From Herbaspirillum sp. (GTDB lineage Bacteria; Pseudomonadota; Gammaproteobacteria; Burkholderiales; Burkholderiaceae_D), in contig NZ_JAGIBI010000002.1 in assembly GCF_017744395.1 (NCBI RefSeq), positions 1 to 64,000 on the forward strand: a DNA stretch of 64,000 nucleotides, given 5' to 3'. Each line of letters opens with the position of its first letter. Position 1 is the stretch's first letter. Below, in pieces: positions 49,116 to 58,180 of the stretch. A program made the translations under genes and the position numbers. The notes under the pieces were generated by a model. That model was not told the origin of the DNA and made no database searches. It saw nothing but the letters and a program-made list of their open reading frames with translations.

Positions 49116-49361
49116 ATGATGGATTGGACCCCTGTAGTCTTCGTTATATTCAAGGTTCTCGTGCTCGGCACGGGCATGTTTTTCGCCATCAAGTGGCATT
49201 ACGATCAAGGGAAAAAGAAGAAGGCGAGAGAGGAAGAGCAGCGCGCGGTGCTGCGCGCGAGCGGCAAGGTCGCCGTAGTCTTCGTGCTATCGCTCCTGGG
49301 ATTGGGACTCGTCACTTTCGTCTTTAGCAGGATGCTCGGGTTGGACTTGACCTTCCCATGA
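49116..49361 (+). CDS. small two-span membrane protein
   Basis: An 81-residue protein with two hydrophobic helices (about 4-22, VVFVIFKVLVLGTGMFFAI, and about 50-68, VAVVFVLSLLGLGLVTFVF) separated by a very basic loop WHYDQGKKKKAREEEQRAVLRASGK. No family is recognised. The ATG at 49116 or 49119 is likely; the ribosome site is weak. It is divergent from the MocR regulator. Confidence 0.55.
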   Translation: MMDWTPVVFVIFKVLVLGTGMFFAIKWHYDQGKKKKAREEEQRAVLRASGKVAVVFVLSLLGLGLVTFVFSRMLGLDLTFP

Positions 49362-49572
49362 TGGCAACGAAGAGTTGGCGATATCCAGTGAGGTGGTAGC
49401 AGTTCATCGATACGGCTATTTTTTGTGGTCGCTGACAGCAGGTATTGCAGGCTATCTTTGGTTCCAGGCATTCGGGAAGCCACTTGGTTCAGATGACGAT
49501 GCCGACACCATGGATCTCGAACGGCGACCTTGACGTGGGGCAGATGTCCGCTCCTGGTCGTTACCTCTTCTC

Positions 49573-50793
49573 TTATTCAGCCACCCGCGCAGCGCGCTTT
49601 TTCATCGACGCCGCAAGCGCCAAAACAGTCAGCACAAGCGGCACGAACGACACCCAGAGCACCGCGTTCCAGCCATAGGCCGACAGCAGGCCGCCGGAGG
49701 AGAACGAGCCGATCGCCATCAGGCTGAAGACGATGAAATCGTTCAGCGATTGCACCCGCGTCTTTTCTTCCGGCCGGTGGCATTCCAGCACCAGCGCGGA
49801 AGCGCCGAGGAAGCCGAAGTTCCATCCCAGGCCGAGCAGGACCAGCGTCCACCAGAAATGCGTGACATCGATGCCGCCCAGGCCGACCGCGGCGGCCAGG
49901 CCGGTCAGCAGCAGGCCGACGATGGCGATGCGGCCGGCGCCGAAACGGGCGATCAGGTTGCCGGTGAAAAAGCTCGGCCCGTACATCGCGATGACATGCC
50001 ATTGCAAGCCGAGATTGGACGCTTCCTGCGAATGCCCGCAGAGATGCATCGCCAGCGGGGCCGCCGTCATCAGGAAATTCATCAGCATGTAGGTCACGGC
50101 GCCGGTGACCGCCGCGGCGATGAAGCGCGGTTGCCGCGCGATGACCACCAGCGGCCGTCCGCCGGCGATGTCGGCCGCGCCCGGCATCGGCAGGCGCACG
50201 CCGGACAGGATCAACGCCGACAGCGCCGCCACGCCGGCCTGTACCAGGAAGGTGAGGGCGAACGTGTGCGGCGGCCATAGGTCCATTGTGAAGGTCACCA
50301 GTTGCGGCCCCACCACGCCGGCGGCGACGCCTCCGGCCATCACCAGCGACAGCGCGCGCGGGCGCCGCTTGGGCTCCACGCCGTCGGCGGCGGCGAAGCG
50401 GAACGACAGCACCACGGCCGCATAGCTGCCGCCGAAGAAGGTCGCCACGCAGAACAGCCAGAACCAGCCCATGATGACGGCCAGCATGGCCAGCAGGCCG
50501 GTCAGCACGCCGGCGCTGGTGCCGGCCAGGAAGGCGGTGCGCCGGCCGCGCCGACGGGCGAGCGCTCCCGCCGGCAGGGTACAGGCGGCCATGCCCACCA
50601 CGAACAGGGAAATCGGCAGGGTCGCCAGCATCGGCGACGGGGCGAGCAGGTTGCCGACGATGGCGCCGGTGGCGTACACCACCACCGAATTGGCGCCGGC
50701 CAGCGCTTGCGCGATGGCAAGCCTCCAGATGTTGGCGCTCTGGACGCGTTCCGGCAGGGTGGAGAAGGTAGCGGCTGGGCTGTTATTTTTCAT
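49573..50793 (-). CDS. MFS transporter
   Basis: A 406-residue inner-membrane permease with twelve predicted helices. The motif A-like loop is ALARRRGRRTAFLAG and the helix 4-5 region is SLVMAGGVAAGVVGPQLVTFTMDLWPP. No strong subfamily signature is visible, and the substrate is unknown. The ribosome site is weak. It faces peptide deformylase across a bidirectional terminator. Confidence 0.85.
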   Translation of the reverse strand: MKNNSPAATFSTLPERVQSANIWRLAIAQALAGANSVVVYATGAIVGNLLAPSPMLATLPISLFVVGMAACTLPAGALARRRGRRTAFLAGTSAGVLTGLLAMLAVIMGWFWLFCVATFFGGSYAAVVLSFRFAAADGVEPKRRPRALSLVMAGGVAAGVVGPQLVTFTMDLWPPHTFALTFLVQAGVAALSALILSGVRLPMPGAADIAGGRPLVVIARQPRFIAAAVTGAVTYMLMNFLMTAAPLAMHLCGHSQEASNLGLQWHVIAMYGPSFFTGNLIARFGAGRIAIVGLLLTGLAAAVGLGGIDVTHFWWTLVLLGLGWNFGFLGASALVLECHRPEEKTRVQSLNDFIVFSLMAIGSFSSGGLLSAYGWNAVLWVSFVPLVLTVLALAASMKKRAARVAE

Positions 50794-50901
50794 ATCGTTT
50801 GCGCCAGGGGGCGCATGGTAATCGGATCGGGTGGCGATATGCCGCAGTCTAGCGGTTTCGCATTGCCCTTAGGGAATGCCCGCAACCGCATGTCGGGAAA
50901 T

Positions 50902-50935
50902 AAAAAACGCCGGACGATCGGTCCGGCGTTTTTGT
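50902..50935. terminator. bidirectional terminator
   Basis: AACGCCGGAC (50906-50915) pairs with GTCCGGCGTT (50921-50930). AAAAA precedes it and TTTTGTTTT follows. It separates the MFS gene from peptide deformylase. Confidence 0.9.
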
Positions 50936-50957
50936 TTTGCTGCGCGTGCGGGCTGGT

Positions 50958-51482
50958 TCAACCGTTGGCCGCACTCTTCTTCATCTCGCGTTCTTCTTTC
51001 TGCAGCTTGGTCTTGATGCGGTTGCGCTTGAGCGGCGACAGGTATTCGACGAAGACCTTGCCCTTCAGGTGGTCCATCTCGTGCTGGATGCATACGGCCA
51101 GCAGCTCGTCGGCTTCCACCTCGAACGGATTGCCGTCGGCGTCGAAGGCGCGCACTTTCACGCGCGCCGGACGTTCGACGCCGTCATAGATGCCGGGCAC
51201 CGACAGGCAGCCTTCATCGTAGACGCGCTTTTCCTCGCTGGCCCACAGCACTTCGGGATTGATGAAGACGCGCAGCTCGTTGCCGCTGTCGGAAACGTCG
51301 ATGGTGATCACTTGTTCGTGCACGTCGACCTGCGTCGCGGCCAGGCCGACGCCGGGCGCGGCGTACATGGTCTCGGCCATGTCGGCGACCAGCTTCTTGA
51401 TGCGCTCGTCGAACACGGTGACGGGCTTGGCCACCTTGTGCAGGCGCGGGTCGGGATAGCGGAGGATGTTGAGCAGGGCCAT
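50958..51482 (-). CDS. def: peptide deformylase
   Basis: Def removes the formyl group from nascent N-formylmethionyl proteins using a ferrous or nickel ion. The 174-residue protein has all three signatures: GVGLAATQ (44-51), EGCLS with the Cys92 ligand and HEMDH with His134, Glu135 and His138. It ends in a basic tail [18 protein letters not shown]. In most betaproteobacteria def is followed by fmt; here the strand carries a terminator and then an unrelated MFS gene. The product is predicted fully active. Confidence 0.96.
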   Translation of the reverse strand: MALLNILRYPDPRLHKVAKPVTVFDERIKKLVADMAETMYAAPGVGLAATQVDVHEQVITIDVSDSGNELRVFINPEVLWASEEKRVYDEGCLSVPGIYDGVERPARVKVRAFDADGNPFEVEADELLAVCIQHEMDHLKGKVFVEYLSPLKRNRIKTKLQKEEREMKKSAANG

Positions 51483-51684
51483 GCGTGTAAATCTCGGTAA
51501 TCGTCTGGTAGCGCGTTGCTCGCCATTTTGCGAGCAAGCGGGAAATTTTTTATCGGGAATGTCTTTTAAATAAGGCCGGATTGCGCCGCTTCAAGCGCGG
51601 CAGCGGCAGAATCCCTGCCTTGGTCGGCCACCGGCAAATCGCGGCGGCATGCCGGTTCCGAGCCTTATCGATCATTCCGAAACT

Positions 51685-52464
51685 ATGAAAAAGTTTAGCA
51701 CAGGCCTGCTTTTCGCAGGCTGTTCGGCGCTGCCGGCCGCTTTGGCGGAGCCTTCCGAACACCGCTTGTCGCCGCAGCCGCGCGTACTGGCGCCGTCGCA
51801 ACCGGTTCAGCAGGCCGCCGGCGATGGCGGGCGCTTGCCGGCGGTGGTGCTGGATGCGGATGCCGGCCCGTTTGCCGAAGTGCTCGGGCCTGCCGCTGCG
51901 CGCGCAGGGGCGCGCTTGTCCGGGGCCGGCCAGGCCGTGCGCATCGCGCCTGCCGTGGCGGCGGATGGAGCCCTGGTTGCGATTTATCGTCCCGGCCCGA
52001 TGCTGCGTTCCGCCGATGGCCGTGCGGACCTGGGGCGCATGGCTTTCCTCGTCGGCAGCGCCCGCATCGTCGGCCGGGATGCGCATGGCAAAGGGGGCGA
52101 AGCGGTGATCGCCAACAGCAACCGGGAGGTTGCCGCGGGCGACATCGTGATGGCGGCGCCGGCAACGGTGGGCGCCGGGGAAAGCCGGGGTGCCGTGCAT
52201 GCGATTGCTGCCCGTATCGCCGTGCAGTCGGGGGCGAAGCGCATGCGCCTGGCGGGGGCGCATCAGGCGGCGGCGCTGGATCGCGGCAGGGCTGACGGCG
52301 TGCGCGCCGGCATGTGCCTGCGTGCGGCGCGATGCGGCGGCCATGGCGCCGTCATCGGCCGCATCCTGCATGCGGGGCAGCGCGCATCGGTGGCGCAGGT
52401 CGCGCGTGCCGCTGCTCCACTGGAGTGGGGCGATGAGGTTTGCGTTACCGCTTGCCTGGATTGA
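51685..52464 (+). CDS. exported protein, LysM-less relative of the dprA-linked LysM protein
   Basis: A 259-residue protein with a signal peptide (KKFSTGLLFAGCSALPAALA, cleaved near residue 21). In Burkholderiales the gene at this position, between def and dprA, encodes a LysM peptidoglycan-binding protein. The C-terminal half here matches that protein's C-terminal pattern (YRPG..., LGRMAFLVGSARIV, NREVAAGDIVM, LDRGRADGVRAGM and GDEVCV), but the N-terminal LysM repeat (GDTLWDI-type) is absent. The start at 51685 (MKKFSTG) follows a poor ribosome site. Many Ala/Arg substitutions suggest relaxed constraint. Confidence 0.7.
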   Translation: MKKFSTGLLFAGCSALPAALAEPSEHRLSPQPRVLAPSQPVQQAAGDGGRLPAVVLDADAGPFAEVLGPAAARAGARLSGAGQAVRIAPAVAADGALVAIYRPGPMLRSADGRADLGRMAFLVGSARIVGRDAHGKGGEAVIANSNREVAAGDIVMAAPATVGAGESRGAVHAIAARIAVQSGAKRMRLAGAHQAAALDRGRADGVRAGMCLRAARCGGHGAVIGRILHAGQRASVAQVARAAAPLEWGDEVCVTACLD

Positions 52465-52472
52465 TTGCCGAC

Positions 52473-53621
52473 ATGAATGCCATGGACGATTGCCCGTTTT
52501 CCTCCGCAGTTGAACATCCCGCGAGCCTGGAGGCCTGGCTGCGCCTGACGCTGACGGACGGTATCGGCAGCGAGACCGGCCGGCGTCTGCTGGGCGCTTT
52601 CGGTCTGCCCGGCCAGGTCCTGTGCGCCGGCGCGGCATTGGATGCGCTGGTCGCGCCGCGCATCGCCAACGCCTTGCGCAAGCCGCCTGCCGCCGCCATG
52701 CGTGCACAGATCGATGCCGCGTTGTCCTGGGCCGCGACGCCGGGCAATGCGATCGTGACGCTGGCCGATGCGCACTATCCGCGCGCCTTGCTCCATATTC
52801 CCGATCCGCCGCTGCTGCTGTACGTGAAGGGCAACATGGCCTTGCTGGCGGCCAATGCGCTGGCGGTGGTCGGCAGCCGCAATGCCACGGCGCAAGGGCT
52901 GGCCCACGCCGAACGTTTCTCGGAGCAGTTGAGCGGCGCGGGTGTGGCGATCGTTTCCGGGCTGGCATTGGGCATCGACGCCGCGGCCCATGCTGGCGGT
53001 TTGCGCGGGCCGGGCTCGACGGTGGCGGTGATCGGCACCGGCATCGATATCGACTATCCGCAACGCAACCGCGCATTGGCGCAACGTATCGCGCAAGAGG
53101 GTTGCATCGTCAGCGAGTATCCGCTCGGCATGCCGCCGCTGGCGGCCAACTTCCCGCGCCGCAACCGCCTGATATCGGGGCTGGCGCAGGCGGTGCTGGT
53201 GGTGGAGGCGGCGGCGCGGTCGGGTTCGCTGATCACCGCTCGCATGGCGGCCGAGCAGGGGCGCGATGTGTTCGCGATCCCGGGATCGATCCATTCGCCG
53301 CTGGCCAAGGGCTGTCATCAACTGATCCGGCAGGGCGCCAAGCTGGTCGAGACCACGCAGGACATCCTGGATGAGATGCCGGCCGCCTGGGCGGCAAGGA
53401 GCGTTCAGAAGGCGATATCCGATGACCGCCCCGGCGGCGAGGATGGCGATGCGGCAACAGCCATTGTCATGCAGGCAATGGGCCACGATCCGGTCGATGC
53501 CGATACCCTGGCGGCGCGCTGCGAACTGGATGCGGCGCGGCTTGCGGGCCTGCTGCTGGAGCTGGAACTGGCGGGCCGCATCGAGGTATTGCCGGGTGCG
53601 CGCTACCGCCGTCTGGGCTGA
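52473..53621 (+). CDS. dprA: DNA-processing protein DprA
   Basis: DprA loads RecA onto incoming single-stranded DNA during natural transformation. The 382-residue protein contains an N-terminal SAM-like region (about 15-80) and the Rossmann-like DNA-binding domain: AVVGSRNATAQGLAHAERFSEQLSGAGVAIVSGLALGIDAAAHAGGL, IGTGIDIDYPQRN, SEYPLG and FPRRNRLISGLAQAVLVVEAAARSGSLITA, with a C-terminal winged-helix-like tail (about 320-382). It starts 8 bases after the preceding gene and leads into smg. Confidence 0.95.
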   Translation: MNAMDDCPFSSAVEHPASLEAWLRLTLTDGIGSETGRRLLGAFGLPGQVLCAGAALDALVAPRIANALRKPPAAAMRAQIDAALSWAATPGNAIVTLADAHYPRALLHIPDPPLLLYVKGNMALLAANALAVVGSRNATAQGLAHAERFSEQLSGAGVAIVSGLALGIDAAAHAGGLRGPGSTVAVIGTGIDIDYPQRNRALAQRIAQEGCIVSEYPLGMPPLAANFPRRNRLISGLAQAVLVVEAAARSGSLITARMAAEQGRDVFAIPGSIHSPLAKGCHQLIRQGAKLVETTQDILDEMPAAWAARSVQKAISDDRPGGEDGDAATAIVMQAMGHDPVDADTLAARCELDAARLAGLLLELELAGRIEVLPGARYRRLG

Positions 53622-53708
53622 GCAAATATATGCGGCACGGTCGGGAAAATCCTGCCATACTGGGGGCGCTGACTTGTGTATTCACACCCTTCGCGATAGA
53701 GTAGACCT

Positions 53709-54185
53709 ATGTTTGATGTCCTCGTTTACTTGTACGAAACCTACTATCGCCCCGATGCCTGCCCTGAACCGGAGGCGCTGGTGAAGAAGTTGTCCGCGAT
53801 AGGTTTTGAAGAAGATGAAATTTCCCAGGCGCTCGGCTGGCTGACCGACCTTGAAGTCGCCAACCACGAGTTCGCCGACTTTTCTCCCCGGCAAACCTCC
53901 TTTTCCTTCGGCACGCGCATCTACGCGCGCCAGGAAACCGACGTGCTCGGCACCGAAGCCGTGGGCTTCATCCAGTTCCTGGAATCGGCCAAGATGCTCG
54001 ACGGCATGCAGCGCGAGATCGTCATCGAACGCGCGCTGGCGGCCGGCGAAGTGCCGATCACGCTGGAAAAGCTCAAGGTCATCGTGCTGATGGTGCTCTG
54101 GAGCCAGGGCAAGGAACCGGACGGCCTGATGTTCGAAGAGCTGTTCCTCGACGAGGAAGACAGCGAACCGCGCCTGCTGCACTGA
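53709..54185 (+). CDS. smg: DUF494/Smg family protein
   Basis: A 158-residue protein of the Smg (DUF494) family, conserved next to dprA and topoisomerase genes. The opening [38 protein letters not shown] is diagnostic. The function is unproven; the family is helical and acidic, ending in [14 protein letters not shown]. It follows dprA by 87 bases and ends before an intrinsic terminator. Confidence 0.95.
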   Translation: MFDVLVYLYETYYRPDACPEPEALVKKLSAIGFEEDEISQALGWLTDLEVANHEFADFSPRQTSFSFGTRIYARQETDVLGTEAVGFIQFLESAKMLDGMQREIVIERALAAGEVPITLEKLKVIVLMVLWSQGKEPDGLMFEELFLDEEDSEPRLLH

Positions 54186-54244
54186 CCTGGCGCAGCACAT
54201 TGGCGGCCGGGCAACATCGCCCGACGCCTGCAAGACCCCACTCC

Positions 54245-54272
54245 CGGCAAGCCTTCAGGCTTGCCGTTTTAT
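54245..54272 (+). terminator. terminator after smg
   Basis: CGGCAAGCC (54245-54253) and GGCTTGCCG (54258-54266) around a TTCA loop, followed by TTTTATTT. It separates dprA-smg from topB. Confidence 0.88.
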
Positions 54273-54300
54273 TTGCATCACGTATCATTGCCCCGCACCG

Positions 54301-54377
54301 GGCCAATATTGGCTACTATATAAATAGATCCGTTGTCCAAAAGCAATCAAGGGAACGGCGCGCATGCTGCGCCGTTC
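54301..54377 (+). promoter_or_regulatory. AT-rich leader and hairpin of the topoisomerase gene
   Basis: A 12-bp palindrome GCCAATATTGGC (54302-54313) is followed by TATATAAAT (54317-54325, -10-like). Further down GAACGGCGC (54353-54361) pairs with GCGCCGTTC (54369-54377) around a 7-base loop. The remaining leader to 54461 shows nothing more. A promoter plus attenuator-like hairpin is plausible. Confidence 0.4.
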
Positions 54378-54461
54378 ACGCGAGCGGGATTTTCATGTGC
54401 ATTGGGCAACATGGCGTTTCAGACAACACCAGCAACCGACTCTCTTTAGAGACCCATACTT

Positions 54462-57125
54462 ATGAGCAAGACCCTCATCATTGCCGAGAAGCCCTCTGTC
54501 GCGAACGACATCGCGAAGACGCTCGGCGGCTTTACCAAGCACGATGAGTATTTCGAATCCGACGAATACGTCCTGTCGTCGGCCGTCGGCCACCTGCTGG
54601 AAATCGCGGTGCCCGAAGAGTACGACGTCAAGCGCGGCAAATGGAGCTTCACCCACCTGCCGATGATCCCGCCGCACTTCGCGCTCAACCCGATCGCCAA
54701 GACCGAGTCGCGCCTGAAGGTGCTGTCCAAGCTGATCAAGCGCAAGGATGTGACCACCCTGATCAACGCATGCGACGCGGGCCGCGAAGGGGAGCTGATC
54801 TTCCGCCTGATCGCGCAATACACCAAGGCCAAGCAGCCGGTGAAGCGCCTGTGGCTGCAGTCGATGACGCCGGCCGCGATCCGCGACGGCTTCGCCCACC
54901 TGCGCGACGATGAGGAAATGCTGCCGCTGGCCAACGCCGCCCGTTGCCGCAGCGAGGCCGACTGGCTGATCGGCATCAACGGCACGCGCGCCATGACCGC
55001 CTTCAATTCCAAGGAAGGCGGTTTCTATCTGACCACCGTGGGCCGCGTGCAGACGCCGACGCTGTCGATCGTGGTCGAGCGCGAAGAGAAGATCAAGAAG
55101 TTCGTCCCGCGCGACTACTGGGAAGTGCACGCCGAGTTCGTCTGCGCCGCCGGCATCTACAAGGGCCGCTGGCTCGACCGCGCGCACAAGAAGGACGAAG
55201 CCGATCCCGAGAAGCGCCCGGAACGGCTGTGGGCCAAGGCCGCTGCCGACTCCATCGTGGCCGCCTGCCGCGACAAGGTCGGCACCGTTACCGAAGAGTC
55301 CAAGCCGACCACGCAGATGGCCCCGGGCCTGTTCGACCTGACCAGCCTGCAGCGCGAAGCCAACTCGCGCTTCGGTTTCTCGGCCAAGAACACGCTGGGC
55401 CTGGCGCAGGCGCTGTATGAAAAGCACAAGGTGCTGACCTACCCGCGTACCGACTCGCGCCACCTGCCCGAGGATTACATCAACACCGTCAAGGATACGC
55501 TGGAAGCCCTGTCGGAGAACAACAACTACCACCAGTTCTCCAAGCAGATCCTCAAGCAAGGCTGGGTCAAGCCCAACAAGCGCATCTTCGACAACACCAA
55601 GATCAGCGACCACTTCGCCATCATCCCGACCACCCAGGTTCCCAAGAACCTCTCGGAGCCGGAACAGAAGCTGTACGACCTGGTGACGCGCCGCTTCATG
55701 GCGGTGTTCTTCCCGGCCGCCGAGTTCCAGGTGACTACCCGCTACACCGAAGTGTCGGGCCACCAGTTTAAGAGCGAAGGCAAGGTGATGATCAACCCTG
55801 GCTGGCTGGCCATCTACGGCAAGCAGGTCGAGGAAGACGACAAGGAAAAGGAAGGCGGCGGCAACCTGGTCGCCGTGGCGCCGGGCGAGAAGGTCAAGAC
55901 CGACAAGGTGATCGCCAACGGCCTAGTCACCAAGCCGCCCGCGCGCTACACCGAAGCCACGCTGCTGTCGGCCATGGAAGGCGCCGGCAAGCTGGTCGAC
56001 TCCGACGAGCTGCGCGAGGCGATGGCCGGCAAGGGCCTGGGCACGCCGGCTACCCGTGCAGCCATCATCGAAGGCCTGCTCAACGAGAAATACCTGCTGC
56101 GCGAAGGGCGTGAAATGATGCCCACCGCCAAGGCCTTCCAGTTGATGACGCTGCTGCACGGCCTGGGTGTGGACGAACTGACCGAACCTGAACTGACCGG
56201 CGAGTGGGAGCACAAGCTGGCGCAGATGGAGCGCGGCAACATCAGCCGCGACGAGTTCATGCGCGAGATCGCGCAGATGACCCAGATTATCGTCAAGCGC
56301 GCCAAGGAATACGACAACGACACCATCCCCGGCGACTACGCGACGCTGCAGACGCCCTGCCCGAACTGCGGCGGCGTGGTCAAGGAAAACTATCGCCGCT
56401 TCGCCTGCACCAAGTGCGAGTTCTCGATGACCAAGGTGCCGGGCGGCCGCCAGTTCGAAATCGCCGAAGTGGAAGAGCTGCTGAAGAACCGCACCATCGG
56501 TCCGCTGCAGGGCTTCCGCTCCAAGATGGGCCGGCCGTTCGCCGCCATCCTGAAGATTTCTCGCGACGAGGAAATCAAGAACTACAAGCTGGAGTTCGAT
56601 TTCGGCCAGAACGACGGCGAAGGCGAGGGCGGCGAACCGGTCGACTTCAGCGAACAGACGCCGCTGGGCGCCTGCCCCAAGTGCGGTTCGGGCGTCTACG
56701 AAATGGGCCTGGCTTATGTTTGCGAAAAGACCGTGGCCAAGCCCAAGGCCTGCGACTTCCGCAGCAGCCGCATCATCCTGCAGCAAGAGATCCTGCCGGA
56801 GCAGATGGCCAAGCTGTTGAACGACGGCAAGACCGACCTGCTGCCGGGCTTCATCTCGCAGCGTACGCGCCGGCCGTTCAAGGCCTTCCTGGTGCGCGGC
56901 AAGGACGGCAAGATCGGCTTCGAGTTTGAGGAGCGCAAGGCCAAAGCGCCTGCCAAGGGCAAGGCTGCAGCGGCGGAAGCCGATGACGGCGCCGACGAGG
57001 CGACGGCCAAGCCGGTGAAGAAGGCGGCGGCGACCAAGGCCAAGACAGCAACAGCCAAGAAACCGGCCGCGGCCAAGAAGCCGCCCCTGAAGAAGGCGAC
57101 GCCGAAGAAGGCCGCCAGCGCGTAA
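54462..57125 (+). CDS. topB: DNA topoisomerase III with zinc ribbons and an H1-like tail
   Basis: An 887-residue type-IA topoisomerase. The Toprim domain starts LIIAEKPSVANDIAK (Glu9) with DAGREGE at 105-111, and the active-site tyrosine is Tyr327 in LTYPRTDS. After the core (to about 620) there are two or more zinc-ribbon regions, CPNCGGVVKENYRRFACTKC and CPKCGSGVYEMGLAYVC. The last about 60 residues are an Ala/Lys/Pro-rich stretch (AKPVKKAAATKAKT, AKKPAAAKKPPLKK), resembling histone H1-like tails. It relaxes or decatenates single-stranded-containing DNA. It is alone between terminators. Confidence 0.94.
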   Translation: MSKTLIIAEKPSVANDIAKTLGGFTKHDEYFESDEYVLSSAVGHLLEIAVPEEYDVKRGKWSFTHLPMIPPHFALNPIAKTESRLKVLSKLIKRKDVTTLINACDAGREGELIFRLIAQYTKAKQPVKRLWLQSMTPAAIRDGFAHLRDDEEMLPLANAARCRSEADWLIGINGTRAMTAFNSKEGGFYLTTVGRVQTPTLSIVVEREEKIKKFVPRDYWEVHAEFVCAAGIYKGRWLDRAHKKDEADPEKRPERLWAKAAADSIVAACRDKVGTVTEESKPTTQMAPGLFDLTSLQREANSRFGFSAKNTLGLAQALYEKHKVLTYPRTDSRHLPEDYINTVKDTLEALSENNNYHQFSKQILKQGWVKPNKRIFDNTKISDHFAIIPTTQVPKNLSEPEQKLYDLVTRRFMAVFFPAAEFQVTTRYTEVSGHQFKSEGKVMINPGWLAIYGKQVEEDDKEKEGGGNLVAVAPGEKVKTDKVIANGLVTKPPARYTEATLLSAMEGAGKLVDSDELREAMAGKGLGTPATRAAIIEGLLNEKYLLREGREMMPTAKAFQLMTLLHGLGVDELTEPELTGEWEHKLAQMERGNISRDEFMREIAQMTQIIVKRAKEYDNDTIPGDYATLQTPCPNCGGVVKENYRRFACTKCEFSMTKVPGGRQFEIAEVEELLKNRTIGPLQGFRSKMGRPFAAILKISRDEEIKNYKLEFDFGQNDGEGEGGEPVDFSEQTPLGACPKCGSGVYEMGLAYVCEKTVAKPKACDFRSSRIILQQEILPEQMAKLLNDGKTDLLPGFISQRTRRPFKAFLVRGKDGKIGFEFEERKAKAPAKGKAAAAEADDGADEATAKPVKKAAATKAKTATAKKPAAAKKPPLKKATPKKAASA

Positions 57126-57154
57126 TCGTCACGCACTGTTGCGCTGCCAAAAAG

Positions 57155-57189
57155 AAAACCCTCGCGATGCAAGTCGCGAGGGTTTTTTG
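57155..57189. terminator. terminator between topB and the LysR gene
   Basis: A perfect 13-bp stem (57155-57167... AAAACCCTCGCGA with TCGCGAGGGTTTT at 57174-57186) around a 6-base loop, with T-rich sequence after it. It serves both converging genes (topB and the minus-strand regulator ending at 57212). Confidence 0.9.
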
Positions 57190-57211
57190 TTATCGGCCGT
57201 TTTTCCGCAGC

Positions 57212-58114
57212 TCAGATGCCGAACGGACGCTGGCCCAGCGCTTCGACCACATGATCGACGAAGCAGGTGATGCGCGCGGCCAGGGCGGTGTTGCGATAGT
57301 AGACCGCGTTGATCGACTGGGGTGTATCCAGCGTGTGCCCGGCCAATACCTGCACCAGCCGGCCGCTGTCGCGATCCTCGCGCGTCATGAAATCCGACAG
57401 GCAGACGATGCCCAGGCCCGCCAGCGCCATGTGCCGCAGCGTTTCGCCGCTGGAGGAGGCGATGGTCGGCCTGATGTGGACGGTGTTGCCGTCGGCGTCG
57501 CGCAGCGGCCAGTCGTTCAGCGTTTCCGGCTGGTTGAAGCCCAGCAGCGCGTGTTCCCTGAGTTCGCCCGGTTCGGCGGGCGCGCCGTGGCGCTTGAGAT
57601 AGGCGGGACTGGCCAATATCCGCAGGCGGCTGGTGCCGATGGGGCGGGCGTGCAGGGTGGAGTCCTTCAGGGGGCCGATGCGCAGCGCCACGTCGGTGCG
57701 CTTTTCGATCAGGTCGACGATGCCCTCGTTGGAGTTCAGCTCCAGTTCCACCTCGGGGTAGCGCGCGCGAAAACCTTCCAGCAGCGGCACCAGCACATGC
57801 AGCATGAAGGGCGTGGCCGCATCGACCCGCAGCCGTCCGGCCGGGCGCATGCGGCGCGCCGCCATCTGTTCCTCGGCCTCGTCGACCGAGGCCAGGATGG
57901 CGCGGGCATGCTGCAAAAAGGCCGTGCCTTCCTCGGTCAGTTCCAGCCGGCGGGTGGTGCGGCGTAGCAGGGTGGTCTGCAGCTTTTCCTCTAGCCGTCC
58001 CAGCGTGCGGCTGGTGGCCGAGATCGTCAGGCCCAGCAGCTCGGAGGCAGCGGTGATCGAACCGGTGTCCACGACGGCCGCGAAGGCCTGCAATTCGTCG
58101 AGCGTGGTTTTCAT
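57212..58114 (-). CDS. LysR-family transcriptional regulator
   Basis: A 300-residue LTTR. The N-terminal helix-turn-helix is LQAFAAVVDTGSITAASELLGLTISATSRTLGRLEEKLQTTLLRRTTRRLELTEEG, followed by the substrate-binding domain (about 90-295). The family resembles aromatic or efflux-linked regulators. It is divergent from an MFS exporter gene and an aldo/keto reductase, LLM and MoaF-like set, which it probably controls. A 15-bp dyad with the T-N11-A arrangement lies 3 bases before its start. Confidence 0.9.
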   Translation of the reverse strand: MKTTLDELQAFAAVVDTGSITAASELLGLTISATSRTLGRLEEKLQTTLLRRTTRRLELTEEGTAFLQHARAILASVDEAEEQMAARRMRPAGRLRVDAATPFMLHVLVPLLEGFRARYPEVELELNSNEGIVDLIEKRTDVALRIGPLKDSTLHARPIGTSRLRILASPAYLKRHGAPAEPGELREHALLGFNQPETLNDWPLRDADGNTVHIRPTIASSSGETLRHMALAGLGIVCLSDFMTREDRDSGRLVQVLAGHTLDTPQSINAVYYRNTALAARITCFVDHVVEALGQRPFGI

Positions 58115-58116
58115 TA

Positions 58117-58131
58117 TTGATATGAAATCAA
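58117..58131. promoter_or_regulatory. LysR-type T-N11-A box
   Basis: TTGATATGAAATCAA has perfect 5-bp inverted arms around ATGAA. It lies directly upstream of the regulator start (58114) and about 97 bases upstream of the MFS gene, as expected for autoregulation and divergent control. Confidence 0.6.
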
Positions 58132-58180
58132 AAGTATTTGGCTTATACGAGGCTTAATCTGCAAATATAAACCAAGGAGA

